A stretch of DNA of 64,000 bases from Balaenoptera acutorostrata (GCF_949987535.1 NC_080080.1:64013006-64077005); one strand, 5' to 3'; numbered from the stretch's first letter, positions 48,696-59,829 are shown. Translations and numbers: made by a program. The notes: generated by a model from the letters alone, not told the origin.

Positions 48696-48912
48696 GCAGT
48701 GGTCTTTGAAAGGAGGTGATTTTCTCCCCAGATGACATTTGTCAAATCTGAAGACATTTTTTTGTTGCCACAACAGGGGAGCAAAGGGGAGTTACTGGCA
48801 TTTAGTGGGTAGAGACCAGGGATGCCGCTAAACAACCCACAGCACATGAAACCGCTCCACATAAGAATTATCTGTCCTGCAATATCAATAGTGCCAAGAT
48901 TGAAAAGCCCAG
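48696..48912 (+). mobile_element. MER5A (hAT-Charlie MITE)
   Basis: Starts CAGTGGTCTTTGAAAGGAGG and contains TTTTCTCCCCAGATGACATT, TGAAGACATTTTTTTGTTGC, CTGGCATTTAGTGGGTAGAG, GGGATGCCGCTAAACA and ATAAGAATTATCTGTCCTGC, ending TTGAAAAGCCCAGG. This is the full order of MER5A as I know it. It lies at the edge of the old L1. Confidence 0.85.
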
Positions 48913-48919
48913 GTCTAAC

Positions 48920-49570
48920 TTAGGGCTTTCATTAGGGCATTGTTCTGCCTGGGAGGCTAACGAGGTGTTCAGGAGGCCCTCCACTCTGCCTGGAATGGAC
49001 TTCCAGTGACTTTCTTCACTACATGATGTCTAATATCTCTGGTAGGTTACTCTCTGGTAAGCCTAATATATCATGTTCTGCAGATGCTATTTCTTGAAGG
49101 TAAGATTGCAAGGAAATGAGTGGAGAAATGAGAAGAATTTGTGGCTATTTTTACAACATAGCCACCTCTGCTTTTAGTGCTAGTAATTTTTAGTTCATCT
49201 AAGTTTCTTAATGCAAACCTTTACTTTCTTTTGAGCACTGAACTTAATAAATATAGAATCTCTGAGATTATATCATCATTATATTTTTGATATGATGCAT
49301 ACTTGATGATGTGTATGTGTGACTATTGAATATCAGAACCTTACATGCAAAAGATAGCTTAATCTGATAATACAAAAAGTTATACGTGCTGGTCATATGC
49401 CTCAAAAATTACCTGACACTTTGAATTACATTTCATTAACATCTCTATATTTTCACCCATATTATTGGCTTTTCCTAGTAAGGGAGTTCAGTGACAGCAC
49501 ATTGTAATTAAGTAGCCAATATATAAATAATGAATAAAGGCTTAAGACAAAAAAAAAAATTTCTATCCTT
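48920..49570. other. unassigned intergenic DNA
   Basis: No recognised repeat or gene. Confidence 0.5.
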
Positions 49571-49584
49571 CCCAAAGGAGTTTT

Positions 49585-50000
49585 TTTTTTTTAACATCTT
49601 TATTGGAGTATAATTGCTTTACAATGGTGTGTTAGTTTCTGCTGTCACTCCCTATCCCACCCCTCTAGGTGGTCACAAAGGACCGAGCTGATCTCCCTGT
49701 GCTATGTGGCTGCTTCCCATTAGCTATCTATTTTACATTTGGTAGTATATATAAGTCCATGCCACTCTTTCACTTCGTCCCAGCTTACCGTTCCCCCTCC
49801 CCGTGTCCTCAAGTCCATTCTCTACGTCTGCGTCTTTATTCCTGTCCTGCCCCTAGGTTCTTCAGAACCATTTTTTTTAGATTCCATATATATGTGTTAG
49901 CATACAGTATTTGTTTTTCTCTGACTTACTTCACTCTGTATGACAGTCTCTCGATCCATCCACCTCACTACAAATAACTCAATTTCATTTCTTTTTATTC
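49585..50000 (-). mobile_element. 5'-truncated young L1 3' end with perfect TSD
   Basis: Reversed L1-B-type 3' UTR: TTTATTGGAGTATAATTGCT, CTAGGTGGTCACAAAGGACC, CTCCGTGCTATGT-like word at 49697, GTCCATTCTCTACGTCTGCG, CTTCACTCTGTATGACAGTC. CCCAAAGGAGTTTT occurs at 49571-49584 and 50001-50014, a perfect 14-base TSD. The insertion site reads TCAT/AAAACTCC on the minus strand, close to the L1 endonuclease preference. Confidence 0.95.
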
Positions 50001-50014
50001 CCCAAAGGAGTTTT

Positions 50015-51999
50015 ATGACAAGATACTATGGATGAGATATGCCACCCTACTTGCATCAGAGTATATTAAGGCCCATAATAAGCATGAGTTGTCTCCAACT
50101 CCACATGGTGGTGTCGCCTTGCACCTCACAGCCTGCTCTACCCCACTGCCTCATGACACACATGTCAATCTTCTTCCTAGGACAAAATCCAGGGCTCAAC
50201 TCAGGCACAAGTAACAAAGTATATTGTTTTCATCAATGTTCTGCATTTCTAACCCATAACGTGAGTTCGCCTTCTCTTTTCCGCTCTTCATTTTCATAAT
50301 GTAATACACAATTAAAACAAAACTATTATCCCCACTCTAGAAATTATACTTTTTCACTTGGCTTGGAATCTACTACCCTACCTAGTAAAACACAGGTGTT
50401 CTGCAAAATTAGAAAACCAAGACATTCTGGTATGACTAAGTAGAGAACAACAATATAAATGGGCCAAATATTTGGCATAAACAATATGAAGATTATGTCT
50501 AAATACTAAGTTATTCACAGTATTAATTTGACTCTTCTGTCATTACCATAGTGCTTTTTTCTTTCTGAGCAGACTATAGAGTGGTACATGCACATGATGT
50601 TCCATGGTATTCAAAATTGTTGCCTTTTGTTTGCAAACTTAGGGAAAATGAGGTCAATTCGATTCTCATTTAGTTGGCTTTGTTCAATGTAAAACAGAAG
50701 TAGCACTCAGTTTCTCTTTGATGATTAGAATAATGGCTAAGCTCACCAAGGCTAGAATTATGGATAGTAATTTGAATATTCATAATCCATGACTCGGTAA
50801 AAGGAAAAGAATTAGCTATATCAAAAATATACATAAATATCATAAAAAGATTAGTATTTGAAACCCAGTGAACATGTAACAAAACTATTTTGAAAAAAAA
50901 AGAAAACTCTTGTGTTTATCATTTTCATGCTATATACCCTGTTAAGTGGCTGGCTACAAAAGAACCCCTTTAATGATCAGGATCGATACGTTATTCTTTA
51001 AGCCACCATTCATTTTAACCATAAAATTTTGTGTATTTAAATAAATCGAGAGTCAGTAATTTTTATGTTACAAGGAAATATGACGTCCAATAGCTAAATA
51101 TTTTGAATACCTAACTTCTGCTTATTTTACCTTAATTACATTATGCTTTGATATTAAATGGAAAACATTATCTGATTTATCAAAAAACATTACAAAATTA
51201 GTACTTTCAGGACACATGTTTATTTTCCAATTAATTTCATTGATCTTACAGGCAGAATAGTATCTTGATCTATTACATTCAACAACACCAAAAAGTCTAC
51301 AACTCTGGTGTCAATATCAATAATTACTAAAAATTGAGCAAGCAATTTACAACTATCTGCAATTAAGGAAATTAGATCCAAAAGGCATGTAACAGCAATA
51401 ACAATAAAATAGTATTTGTGTTAAGACATAAATAGCCAACATAAATTTAGTACCTCAGGCATTTTTCTAATTTATACAAATTTTGGAAATTGAGGAGCAC
51501 GTTGGCCAGTCCACCAATGATCATGAAAGAGAGAATACATAAATGTGCCTATTTTGCTAATAGTATATGTTCAGCTCTTTAGCTTGACATTGTGTGGTAC
51601 AGTTATCCCTTCCAAGCATTAGACGTCAATACTACATATGCCTCAAGCTCTTTTACAGATGAATGATCTGATGAAGATGCCCTCATTTCAGAAACTAAGG
51701 TCATTAATGTTTATCTTCACTTGTAACATTTCAGAAGACTTGCTGAACCTAAAGAAGGCCCTATCTCAGACTGCTGGATGAACAGCGACACCTAGTGGTC
51801 ATTTTAACCCCTAAACAAATATCTTAAAAGTATAAACTCAAGGGTATCCATGAAACAAGTGAAATTGCCACAAATGCATCACCTTTAATAGCGACACAAG
51901 CCTATTTTCAATGAAACTGTATCTGAAAATCATAAATACTTTTAGTAAATTTTCTCTTGATCAGTAATAATATAAATTTAATGAAAAGCCAGCATTGGA
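50015..51999. other. unassigned DNA between the L1 insertion and the GDAP1 3' UTR
   Basis: AT-rich, no clear transposon and no coding frame. Part may still be GDAP1 3' UTR if the hexamer at 51219 or one further left is used. Confidence 0.45.
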
Positions 52000-54027
52000 C
52001 TTCAAATCTTTATTCTTAATCAACAACCCTTATATAGGTAAATATCCTCCTTTGTAGATTTTTGTAAAAATCCAATTTCAATTTCTTCATGTCTGAGTTC
52101 TTGCTCATAAAAGGATGACATAAAGAACTCTGAAACACTCTGACCTACTGAATAATCAGTTTTGTGGCTCTTTTATGAATACATGATTTGGAATGTCCCA
52201 GCAACAAATTCAGACACTCTATACAACAATGCACTGAGGTTCAAAATCAAGACATTATAAAAGCTGCCAGTCTGTTAATTATTATTGGATTGAGTTTACA
52301 CTGGAGATGTTATTAATTTTTTAGAAACAGAGAGTATCCAGTTCAACAATATTTTCTAACACAACTGATTCATGAATTATAGAATCATTTTACCATCAAA
52401 AAGTCATTGTTTAGTAGGTATGACTGTTTCCTGTTAATGAAAAAGTTGGTAGGTACATTCTTTGGCCATCTGCACAGCCCATCTGAGGCAGTCCAAGCAA
52501 GCTTCTGCTGTTCGCTGGAACCTTAGCTCACCATTCCCCATACATACTTCCCATCACACCTAACACTGTTCCCCACACCTTTCTGGCCAACTCCAGAGAA
52601 ACTCCACCTTCCTGTCACCAGGAAAGATTCTTCCTGGGCACAAACTGTATCTTGCAGTTCCATTATTGTTCATGGGACACACAGGGATTTTCCCTTCCAG
52701 ATGGACTGAGGCACCCCCTACAATGCCTAGACATACATGAAGGAATATAGGTGGACTCACTATCTATCGACTTATTTCATCTCCCCTAAATTAATTGCCA
52801 AGGATCAAGACTAGATTTTCTCCTTCCCTGTAACCTTTTAAGGCTTTGTTGATGACAATAAATACATGCAAGGTTTAGACAACAGTTTTGCATTAACACA
52901 CCAGCCTCCCTAAATGCAGAATGAGCCTATTTAACACTCCCAGATCAACAAAATACCCACTCCTCAGCCACATGCCATGCTAGCAGTTACCTGGGACATT
53001 CACCTAAATGCCACCTGTGGGCACAAAAGGGCTGGAGAGGCCAAGACTCCCAGTGACTGTTCATAACAGTCCACGGGAGTGATATCTCACAGGCACCTTC
53101 GAATTGGGGAACCATGAGGAAATTTAAGAGTTTCACGTCAATGCTAGTCAGACATGTTCCAGTAGGCATCTCATGCCCAAGTAGGTAAGCAGTTAATTTT
53201 AATAAATTAGTAACTGTGATTTATGTGCATTTAAAATTAACACTAAGGTCAGATGAGGTGCTATAAGTGTAAAGCCCAGGGTTTTCTCCAGCCAACTCCC
53301 CCCAGTAACTCCCCAGTCCTCTTTTTCCAAGGTCCTCAGTTACAGGAGGATGCATGGGCTGTAGCCACAAGTAGTCAAACATAATGTTTACTAAGGGGAC
53401 AGGCAGCCATGAGTGGCATCGGAGGCACCTGGAAGTTGCATTCTATTGTCATCATTATATAGACTTCATTCTCCTTTTTCCCCCTTCTTTGCCCCTTTGC
53501 CTCCCTTATTTCTGCCTAAAGCTAACAGTGAGAGTATGAAGTACTGCTGTACCCTGCTGCTATCTGAACTCCTGTGTTGACTAACAAAGATGATTTCTGA
53601 ATTCCAGGAGAAAATACTGCTAACTATTCAACACTCAACACACCCAGATAGTCTCAGATGAAGAGCTACGGGCAATCATAGATTATTACTGTCTGCTCAT
53701 AATAATAAACTTCTCCCCCAAAATAACCCAGAACTTGAACTGACATTTTGAGCGAAAGGTCTACTCTCTGCCTATCAGCATTCACATATCTTGACTTTGC
53801 ACATGTTTTAAGGATGAATTAGTTCAGGTTTGCAAATAAGTCCTCTCAAAGTTACCAGCCCACAAAGACATCTTCATTGCCTCCTCTCCCTGCATAAACT
53901 AGCCAAAGAGTAAAGTAAATTATGCTTTTTACTAGCTGCCCAGGGTCATTGTTCACTGGGCCTGGAAGAGTGGAGAAGGATCTAGTTGAATGGCTCGATG
54001 AGTTGCCGCCACTAGATCCCCACAAGC
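52000..54027 (-). other. GDAP1: GDAP1 3' UTR, distal end uncertain
   Basis: The sequence directly 3' of the GDAP1 stop shows no clear transposon over about 2 kb, as expected for a conserved UTR; mammalian GDAP1 3' UTRs are kilobases long (family knowledge). Minus-strand AATAAA hexamers occur at 52009-52014 and 51219-51224, and I cannot tell which is used. The left boundary given here is a working limit, not an observed end. Confidence 0.5.
52009..52014 (-). terminator. candidate GDAP1 polyadenylation hexamer AATAAA
   Basis: TTTATT on the plus strand gives AATAAA on the GDAP1 strand, 2.0 kb after the stop codon. A second hexamer is at 51219-51224. Without transcript ends this is only a candidate. 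Confidence 0.3.
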
Positions 54028-54410
54028 CTAGAAATAATTTGGTCTGGGTCTGAGCACTAATATCATGCTGCCAAGTCTCTTTCTGAAAAGCATAAAAGCA
54101 AAATATCCCATTCCTGCAAAAAAACCAACCACAAGGATGGTGCCAAGAACTTTTGGGGCCCTTTTCTTGGCCACCCGGAATGCGGTTGGCAACACCGCAG
54201 AGATTAATATATTGTTGACATGTCCTAAAACCTTGTTAAATGTTTTTCTCTTCAAGACACGCTCGTAATAGGTTTCCAAGTTCGGTCGCTTTCCATTTCC
54301 CCAGTTTCTCCTCGCAAACCCCAGGAACTTCAGTCGATGCAGTGTAACAGCAAGCGAGATGTCAGCCAAGGTGAAGGATTCCCCGCAGAGCCATGGCTGG
54401 CGGCCCTCTT
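54028..54410 (-). CDS. GDAP1: GDAP1 exon 6 (residues 232-358, C-terminal GST domain and tail anchor)
   Basis: The terminal coding exon follows ...TCTCTAATCAG and stops at TAG (54028-54030); its 383 coding bases are the family-standard length. It contains the GST-C segment ([12 protein letters not shown], residues 237-248), the basic amphipathic region [15 protein letters not shown] (residues 295-309), the basic cluster AKKRAPK, a hydrophobic tail anchor at about residues 322-340, and a short C-terminal end RPRPNYF exposed to the other side of the membrane. The anchor reads FF at 328-329 and M at 332, unlike the residues I recall for human. Confidence 0.96.
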
Positions 54411-57400
54411 CTGATTAGAGAAAGGGACATGGACAATAAGGGGCAAGCACTGTACAGATAGACTTTGGTTGGCATCTTTGGTCTTAGTCTTGACGGCAAG
54501 GGTGAGTGTAGCAAAAGATGAAGGCCATGGTACATTTTCTTGACAATACTCAGCAAGTAATTCTATGCTCTAAAAAAAAAAAGTCCCTGCAAATGTATCC
54601 CAAGCTAAGGGAGACTTGCTTGACATCTGTCAGGCACCTGGGTCCCTAGGTGCCACTAGAGCCACTGGAGCTCAAAGCCTGTCTATCATTTTGAGGAGTT
54701 GAGAGCCTCCAAGCCAAAGGAGTTAACAGATATTTCCTTCTGGGTTAAGAAAATGACAGGTGTACTTTAGGAAAATCCATATGTCACTCAGTAGTTGCCG
54801 CTATTAGTTACTTATTTAAAACAGAAGAAAGTCCCTATTGTGAAGCAAGTTTCAGGTAAAATGGTCTTTAACTTTGTTGTCAATCAGAATAGTGCAAATG
54901 GTCCATATGTCTGCACCTGGGCTTCATCGTGAAGCCAGGTTCACAGGTACAGCAGATGGATACTCACCAGCCAGCCTGCACATACACACAGGCTGGCTCC
55001 CATGTTATACTTTACTCCAATTTGCAGTTTTTCTCCCTGCCTAAGGAAAAAACTACAGGGAGCATTCAAGTAATTACTCAGGTTATTCAACCAAACTAAC
55101 TGCTTTAGTTAAAACTTGTAAAACAGGCCAGGTAGGAATCTACAAAGCATAACTTAAATTGTGCAGAAAACTCCTTCACCAGTCATATTTCACATAGATG
55201 CAGAGTTACAATTAGACACCTGGGTTTTGCTGAATTTGACACCTATTATTGTTGCTATCATAATTTAAACTGCCCATGAGTACTAACAATTAAAAACAGA
55301 TTACAGAATGTTTTTGGTGAAACCTAAGAATGTTCCCATAAATACTCCAGATGTCCAGAAAAAGAGGAAAAGGACACAAATGAGTACCTACCTGGGGTTT
55401 CTTCATTCCTTCTTTGCAACTCAGTTTCAACCTGATCCAAGACTTTCTCCAATTCATCAAGAATTTTCTTCAAGTATTTGACATTGTCGTGGTCAAGGAG
55501 CTTTGACTAATTAACAAAAATAACTTATAGGTTATTTATGCCTGTAAAAATAATCCGTGTAGAGCAGAGCAGATACAAACTCTTACAGAGTTGGAGCCTG
55601 TTTATTCTAGACAATGAGAAGAAATAGAATAACTTTGTGTTAAAGCAAAAGCAAACCTGACAGAAAATGCCCTGGCTGTGAAAATATCCCAGGGGTCAGA
55701 CCCACTGTTCACTGGCAACTCCTGTGGAACCAAATGATCAGAGAGGGCAAAGAATATGAGGGGCACAAAGAGACTGCTCTCATGCCCAACTCCAGAATGG
55801 AACGTCAGCAGCCTTCAACAAATGAATAACTGAGGGCTCAGAGATGAGAGAGGAATCTGAATGCAGTGAGGTAAAGAACAGGTGGAGAGTAAGGAGTGCT
55901 GTGTGTGCAGGCGTTTCTCTTGAGAAGCTCATTTATTTCGCTCATGTAGGATAAAGGAGGCTGGGAAGTGGAGGGGGGATTGGGAGTGCTGACGTCTGCT
56001 AGATTTTCAACATGGGAGAAGCTTACACAGTTTGTTGGAGGAAAGAATTATCAGAAAGAGAAAGGCTGACTCTAACTGATGAAGCAAAGACCTGCTCCTT
56101 GGGAGGCAGACACATCAAAATGGATGAACTCAAAATGGATTTAAGCCTTGAAAGTAAGACCTGAAACCATAAGACTCCTAGAAGAAAACACAGGCGGGTC
56201 AGCTCACTGACTTGGTCTTGGCAATGATTTTTTTAATCTGACACCAGAAGCAAAAGCAACAAAAGCAAAAATAAACAAGTGTGACTACATTAAACTAACA
56301 AGCTTCTTTCTGCACAGTAAAGGAACCCATAGACAAAACGAAAAGGCAACCTACTAAGTGGGAGCCAGTACTTATAAATCATATATCTGAGAAGGGGCTA
56401 ATATTCAAAATCTATAAAGAGCTCCTATAACTCAATAGCAAACAAACAAACAATCCAATTTAAAAATGGGCAGAAGATCTGGATAGACATTTTTCCAAAG
56501 AAGACATACAATGGCCAATAGGTACATGAAAAGATGCTCAACATTGTAAATCATCAGGGAAAACAAATCAAAACCACAATAAGATATCCCCTCACCCCTG
56601 TTAGAATGGCTATTATCAAAAAGTCAAGGAATCACAAGTGTTGACAAGGATGTGGAGAATGGGGGGAGCACTTGTGTTCTGTTGGTGGGAATGTAAATTG
56701 GTGCAGCCACCGTGGAAAATAGTATGGAGGTTCCTTAAAAAATTAAAAATAGAACTAACATATAATCCAGCAATTCTACTTCTGGGTATTTAGCCAAAGA
56801 AAAACAAAAACACTAACTCGAAAGATATCTGCACTCCTGTGTTCACTGCAATATTATTTACAATAGCCAAAACATGGAAACAACCTAAGTGTTCATCAAT
56901 AGATGAAGGGATTAAAAAATTGTGACTTGTATATATAGAATGGGATATTCTTCAGCTATTAAAAGACTGAAGTTTTGCCATTAGCAACCATGTGGATGGA
57001 CCTTGAGGGCATTACGCTAAGTGAAGTAAGTCAAGCAGAGAAAGACAAATCCCATATGATCTCTCTTATTGGTAGAATCTAAAAACAAACAAACAAATAA
57101 CCAAGCTCATAGATGCAGAGAACAGACTGGTGGTTGCCAGAGGCAGGGGGGTGAGGGGTTGGAGAACTGGGTGAAGGGGATCAAAAGGTACAAAGGAAAA
57201 AAACTGAAAAGCATGTGGGGTATATATATGAAAAAAAAAAAAAACCTCACCGGTAGTTTTATTGGTATAAAAAAGTCATAGACAGAGGTCTAGCTACCTC
57301 AAAGTGGAAAAATACCTGAAATGACAGATTCCTAGAATATTTTATTAACTTGCTTTTACATTTTATAAGTTTCCTTGGCAACCAGCATGAGCAATGACTG

Positions 57401-58134
57401 CTTTTTAAGCAATTGTCGTTAGGTCTGAATATCAAATCTAATAAAGAAAAATTCTTTCTAAAAGCAGAGCATAAGCCAAAGGTAACATGTGTTCTGGTGA
57501 CTTGCGATATTTAATAGAAGATGTTCTAAAACATAGTGATACTGTACAAAAAGTAGAACATTTAATACAAACAGCAGATGTCAGTTGAGGACAGCCTGGT
57601 TTACTTACTTGAAGTCGCTTCTGTTTTGCAATGTACGCCTCTTGTAAATCTGGGTTTTCTTCAGCAAGTTTTTTCAGTTCAGACTCTGTGTTACCAATTT
57701 GGCCTGATGACAAAATCATTTTTGAAACAGAAAATTATTTCCTCCCTTCCATACAAGAAACAAAGAAAAGCAGGGAAACTCAATGGTAAGAGCACAAGCC
57801 CTGGGGGTCATGCCCTTCCTCTGCCCCAGACTCCCCCTCTGTGTGCCTCAGTTTCCTCACTTTTAAAATGGAGCTATCCCGTGCTTTGTGACCACCTAGA
57901 GGGGTAGGATAGGGAGGGTGGGAGGGAGACGCAAGAAGGAGGAGATATGGGGATATATGTATATGTATAGCTGATTCACTTTGTTATAAAGCAGAAACTA
58001 ACACACCATTGTAAAGCAGTTATACTCCAATAAAGCTGTTAAAAAAAGAAAAAACTACAAAGTCTAAATAAGTAAGTACTGCACTCTGTTAAAAAAAAAA
58101 TGTTTAATGCATGAGACCCCCTATGCACACACAT

Positions 58135-58190
<56 letters not shown>

Positions 58191-59829
58191 GAGCAACCAG
58201 TTGTTCTTTTCTTCCTCGTGACTCTATACTCTTTTTCTTAAGATTCTCTCTCACTTGTAACATTCTGACTTTCCTGAACTATAAGGGTGACCTTTCAGCT
58301 ATTATATTACTAAGAAGAACGAATCAGGAAAAGAAGAAAACTAAACACCCATCTTGATCCTTTCATTATCCTCTTAAAAGGGGGTTTCTACCTCTACATT
58401 GTTCCTCTGCATCAAAGGACTCTGCCGCTGATCTCAGTAGGTGGGAGCTGCTAGAGAGAAAGACGGGTACAACCTTGTCATGGCAAAGCCCATTAACAAT
58501 TCCCAGGAAATAAAAATAGAATCTGGGTAAATAAATAAATAAATAATAAAATAAAATGGAGCTCTCAGAGTATCTGCCACACAGGCTGAGAATGAAATGG
58601 GAGGCACCGTGGAAAAGCATTGAACGCAAAGCCCAGCACATCATAAGTGCTGGAGCAGGGTAGTTCTACCTTTCAATACCTTCCAAGTTTTCTGTAATAA
58701 ATTTCTATGTAAAGGGAAGGAAAAAGCCTTATTTAGAGAAATATTTACTCTAGGTAAATATAGTCAGAACACTGGTTTCAAATCATATAATGAGTATTTC
58801 TGAGGAGAAGGAGGTGGAACAAGAGGAAGGTGAGAAGCTGGAAGAGAGAGGAGAAAAATGGAGGGAGGGAGAGCAGGGCAGGGAAGGCAAGAGGAGAGGA
58901 GTGAGGAGGAGGGTATCGAAAAGAAAGTAAAATAGCGTAAGTAAGAGAACTGTAAAGGCGAGGTAGGATGTAACAGGAAGAACGTGCTTTCTGGAATTGA
59001 AGCTCTGGGTGTGAGTGTTCCTGGTCAAACACCCCCGGTCTGATCACAGCCCCTTCCCTTTCCTTCCCTTCCCATCCCATCCCATCCCATCCCATCCCAT
59101 CCCAATCCCCTGGGCCGTGGAGCACACCTCCTCCCGCTCCTGACCCTTCCCTATGCTCAGGGCAGGAGGAAGGAGAGAGCTGGAGGTCACAGCTCAACCT
59201 CAGTGAATCTCTGATCACTAAACTCAGAGGAAGAGTAATGGCTAGACAGCCTGTAGCCCAGCTCTTCACATAATGAAACAAAAATTAAGGACCAGAAATG
59301 TGAACTCAATCGCCCGTAACTCCCAGCAGATCCCAGCTTTCCTTATTCCTAGTCCATTTGTCCTTGAGAACATGTTATGTTCTCTACTTTTCCACAGGCC
59401 ACTCTTCTGAGTTTTATTTAAGCTTGGCCCTCAAGGCCAAGAGCTGGAAAATCAGGTCCTGTAGACAGTAAATGTCCAGCTGAACAGCTGAAGCACAGAT
59501 TCATCTGACTGGTGCGCGGATCGATATATAACACGCACGCCCATGAAGCAAACTCAACAACCCTGCCCCCAAGTCTTCCTGAGGTGTGCTAGGTCTCAAA
59601 AATGAATTAAAAGAAACTTGAGACAGAATTCCAGGTCTTTAAGATCTTTACATACTGCGAATCCTTGTTGTTGCATAAGCTGGGATCATGGAGTCCACAG
59701 TTAGCTCAGGATGTAAAATGCAGCCGTGTGTATAAGCATCCATGGGCAAGGAGTCAAGTAGTTCTCGATAATGTTGTACCCGTGGGTAATACATGCTTCC
59801 TTTATCAGGCATTAACCTGGGTGTTTTTT
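54028..59829 (-). CDS. GDAP1: GDAP1, coding exons 3-6 (partial; exons 1-2 outside the window)
   Basis: Ganglioside-induced differentiation-associated protein 1 is a GST-like, tail-anchored protein of the outer mitochondrial membrane, linked to mitochondrial fission and redox state; human mutations cause Charcot-Marie-Tooth disease (established knowledge). The CDS joins 59829-59656, 57703-57609, 55506-55392 and 54410-54028: 174+95+115+383 = 767 bases, residues 104-358. All introns have GT/AG ends and phases agree. Residues mutated in human neuropathy are intact: R120, H123, R161, Q163, S194, L239, C240, R282, R310. The GST-N half (exons 1-2) is missing because the window ends inside intron 2. 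No frameshift or premature stop is seen, so it is probably functional. Against the human protein recalled from memory I see R105K, E114G, K193Q, Q235R, V249I and several changes in the membrane anchor. Confidence 0.96.
54411..55391 (-). other. GDAP1: GDAP1 intron 5
   Basis: A 981-base intron bounded by GTAGGTAC and ...TCTCTAATCAG. I see no recognisable repeat or RNA gene. Short open frames crossing it from exon 6 are read-through artefacts. Confidence 0.9.
55392..55506 (-). CDS. GDAP1: GDAP1 exon 5 (residues 194-232)
   Basis: This 115-base exon starts after ...TTAATTAG with TCA (S194), encodes [20 protein letters not shown] followed by a charged amphipathic helix, and ends CCAG|GTAGGTAC in codon 232. 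It supplies the rest of the alpha-loop and a heptad-like helix before the GST-C core. It is too short and has no internal ATG, so it would be missed by a simple open-frame scan. Confidence 0.95.
55507..57608 (-). other. GDAP1: GDAP1 intron 4
   Basis: A 2,102-base intron bounded by GTAAGTAA and ...TTAATTAG. More than half is an old L1 3' part in antisense orientation to the gene (56130-57255). The rest shows nothing recognisable. Confidence 0.9.
56130..57255 (+). mobile_element. old L1 3' part in GDAP1 intron 4
   Basis: Sense L1 words ATGGATGAACTCAAAATGGA, AGACCTGAAACCATAAGACT, GGTGGGAATGTAAATTGGTG (56685), ACCATGTGGATGGACCTTGA (56986), then a 3' UTR with CAGACTGGTGGTTGCCAGAG and an A-run. 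Antisense to GDAP1. Decayed, no TSD. Confidence 0.88.
57609..57703 (-). CDS. GDAP1: GDAP1 exon 4 (residues 162-193)
   Basis: This 95-base exon begins after ...TTGTCATCAG, starts with GC to complete S162 (AGC), and ends CTTCAA|GTAAGTAA, a strong donor. It encodes [20 protein letters not shown] and the following helix ending in KRLQ. This is part of the long alpha4-alpha5 loop that separates the GDAP1 family from classical GSTs (family knowledge). Reading past the donor gives an ATG-initiated frame at 57719-57438, which is only an intron read-through. Confidence 0.95.
57876..58552 (+). mobile_element. L1 3' end plus candidate 3'-transduced segment, in GDAP1 intron 3
   Basis: Order: L1-B-type 3' UTR from about 57881 (CTTTGTGACCACCTAGAGGG) to the terminal TCCAATAAAGCTGTT at 58026-58040; A-run A7GA6 (58041-58054); about 470 bases of non-L1 DNA; AATAAA (58509-58514); an A-rich tail (58527-58552). 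The 11-base TSD AAAATGGAGCT lies at 57865-57875 and 58553-58563, preceded on the left by TTTT as L1 endonuclease prefers. Confidence 0.85.
58128..58189. repeat. (TC)n(AC)n compound microsatellite
   Basis: CTCTCTCTCT continuing directly into CACACACACA, inside the candidate transduced segment in GDAP1 intron 3. Confidence 0.95.
58790..58935. repeat. purine-rich strand-asymmetric tract
   Basis: The plus strand is almost entirely A and G (GGAAGAGAGAGGAGAAAAAT, GGAGGGAGGGAGAGCAGGGC). It produces the long proline/serine/leucine-rich open frames on the minus strand that overlap it. Confidence 0.8.
59065..59103. repeat. (CCCAT)n pentanucleotide repeat
   Basis: Seven or so units of CCCAT with a degenerate CCTTC lead-in, in GDAP1 intron 3. 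On the minus strand this reads GATGG/GGGAT and creates a DGMGW peptide repeat in a spurious frame. Confidence 0.95.
59656..59829 (-). CDS. GDAP1: GDAP1 exon 3 (residues 104-162)
   Basis: This 174-base exon starts after acceptor ...TATTTTAG and ends CGCA|GTATGT. Its second and third codon bases complete E104 and its last base is the first of S162. It encodes the end of the GST-N/C linker and the start of the GST-C-like region, including the [11 protein letters not shown] stretch with R120 and H123. The polypyrimidine tract is replaced by a TG-rich tract (see findings). Codon 114 reads glycine (GGA), where I recall glutamate in human. Confidence 0.95.

Larger units (their letters stand above)
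57778..58665 (+). mobile_element. MIR SINE split by a later L1 insertion
   Basis: Left half: AATGGTAAGAGCACAAGCCC and TGTGCCTCAGTTTCCTCACT. Right half after the insertion: GGAGCTCTCAGAGTATCTGC, AGCATTGAACGCAAAGCCCA and CACATCATAAGTGCTGG. Removing 57865-58552 restores a continuous MIR. Confidence 0.8.
57704..59655 (-). other. GDAP1: GDAP1 intron 3
   Basis: A 1,952-base intron bounded by GTATGT and ...TTGTCATCAG. It holds a MIR split by an L1 insertion with candidate 3'-transduced DNA (57865-58563), a TC/AC microsatellite, a purine-rich block near 58800-58930 and a CCCAT repeat at 59065-59103. Confidence 0.9.

Noticed and set aside
57438..57719. 93-codon minus-strand frame starting [10 protein letters not shown]
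   Set aside because: Only the GDAP1 exon 4 part is real. The ATG lies in intron 3 and the end is intron 4 read-through.
58778..59281. 167-codon minus-strand open frame, the longest outside L1 and GDAP1
   Set aside because: It is made by the purine-rich tract and the CCCAT repeat inside GDAP1 intron 3; its composition is low-complexity and no domain is recognised.
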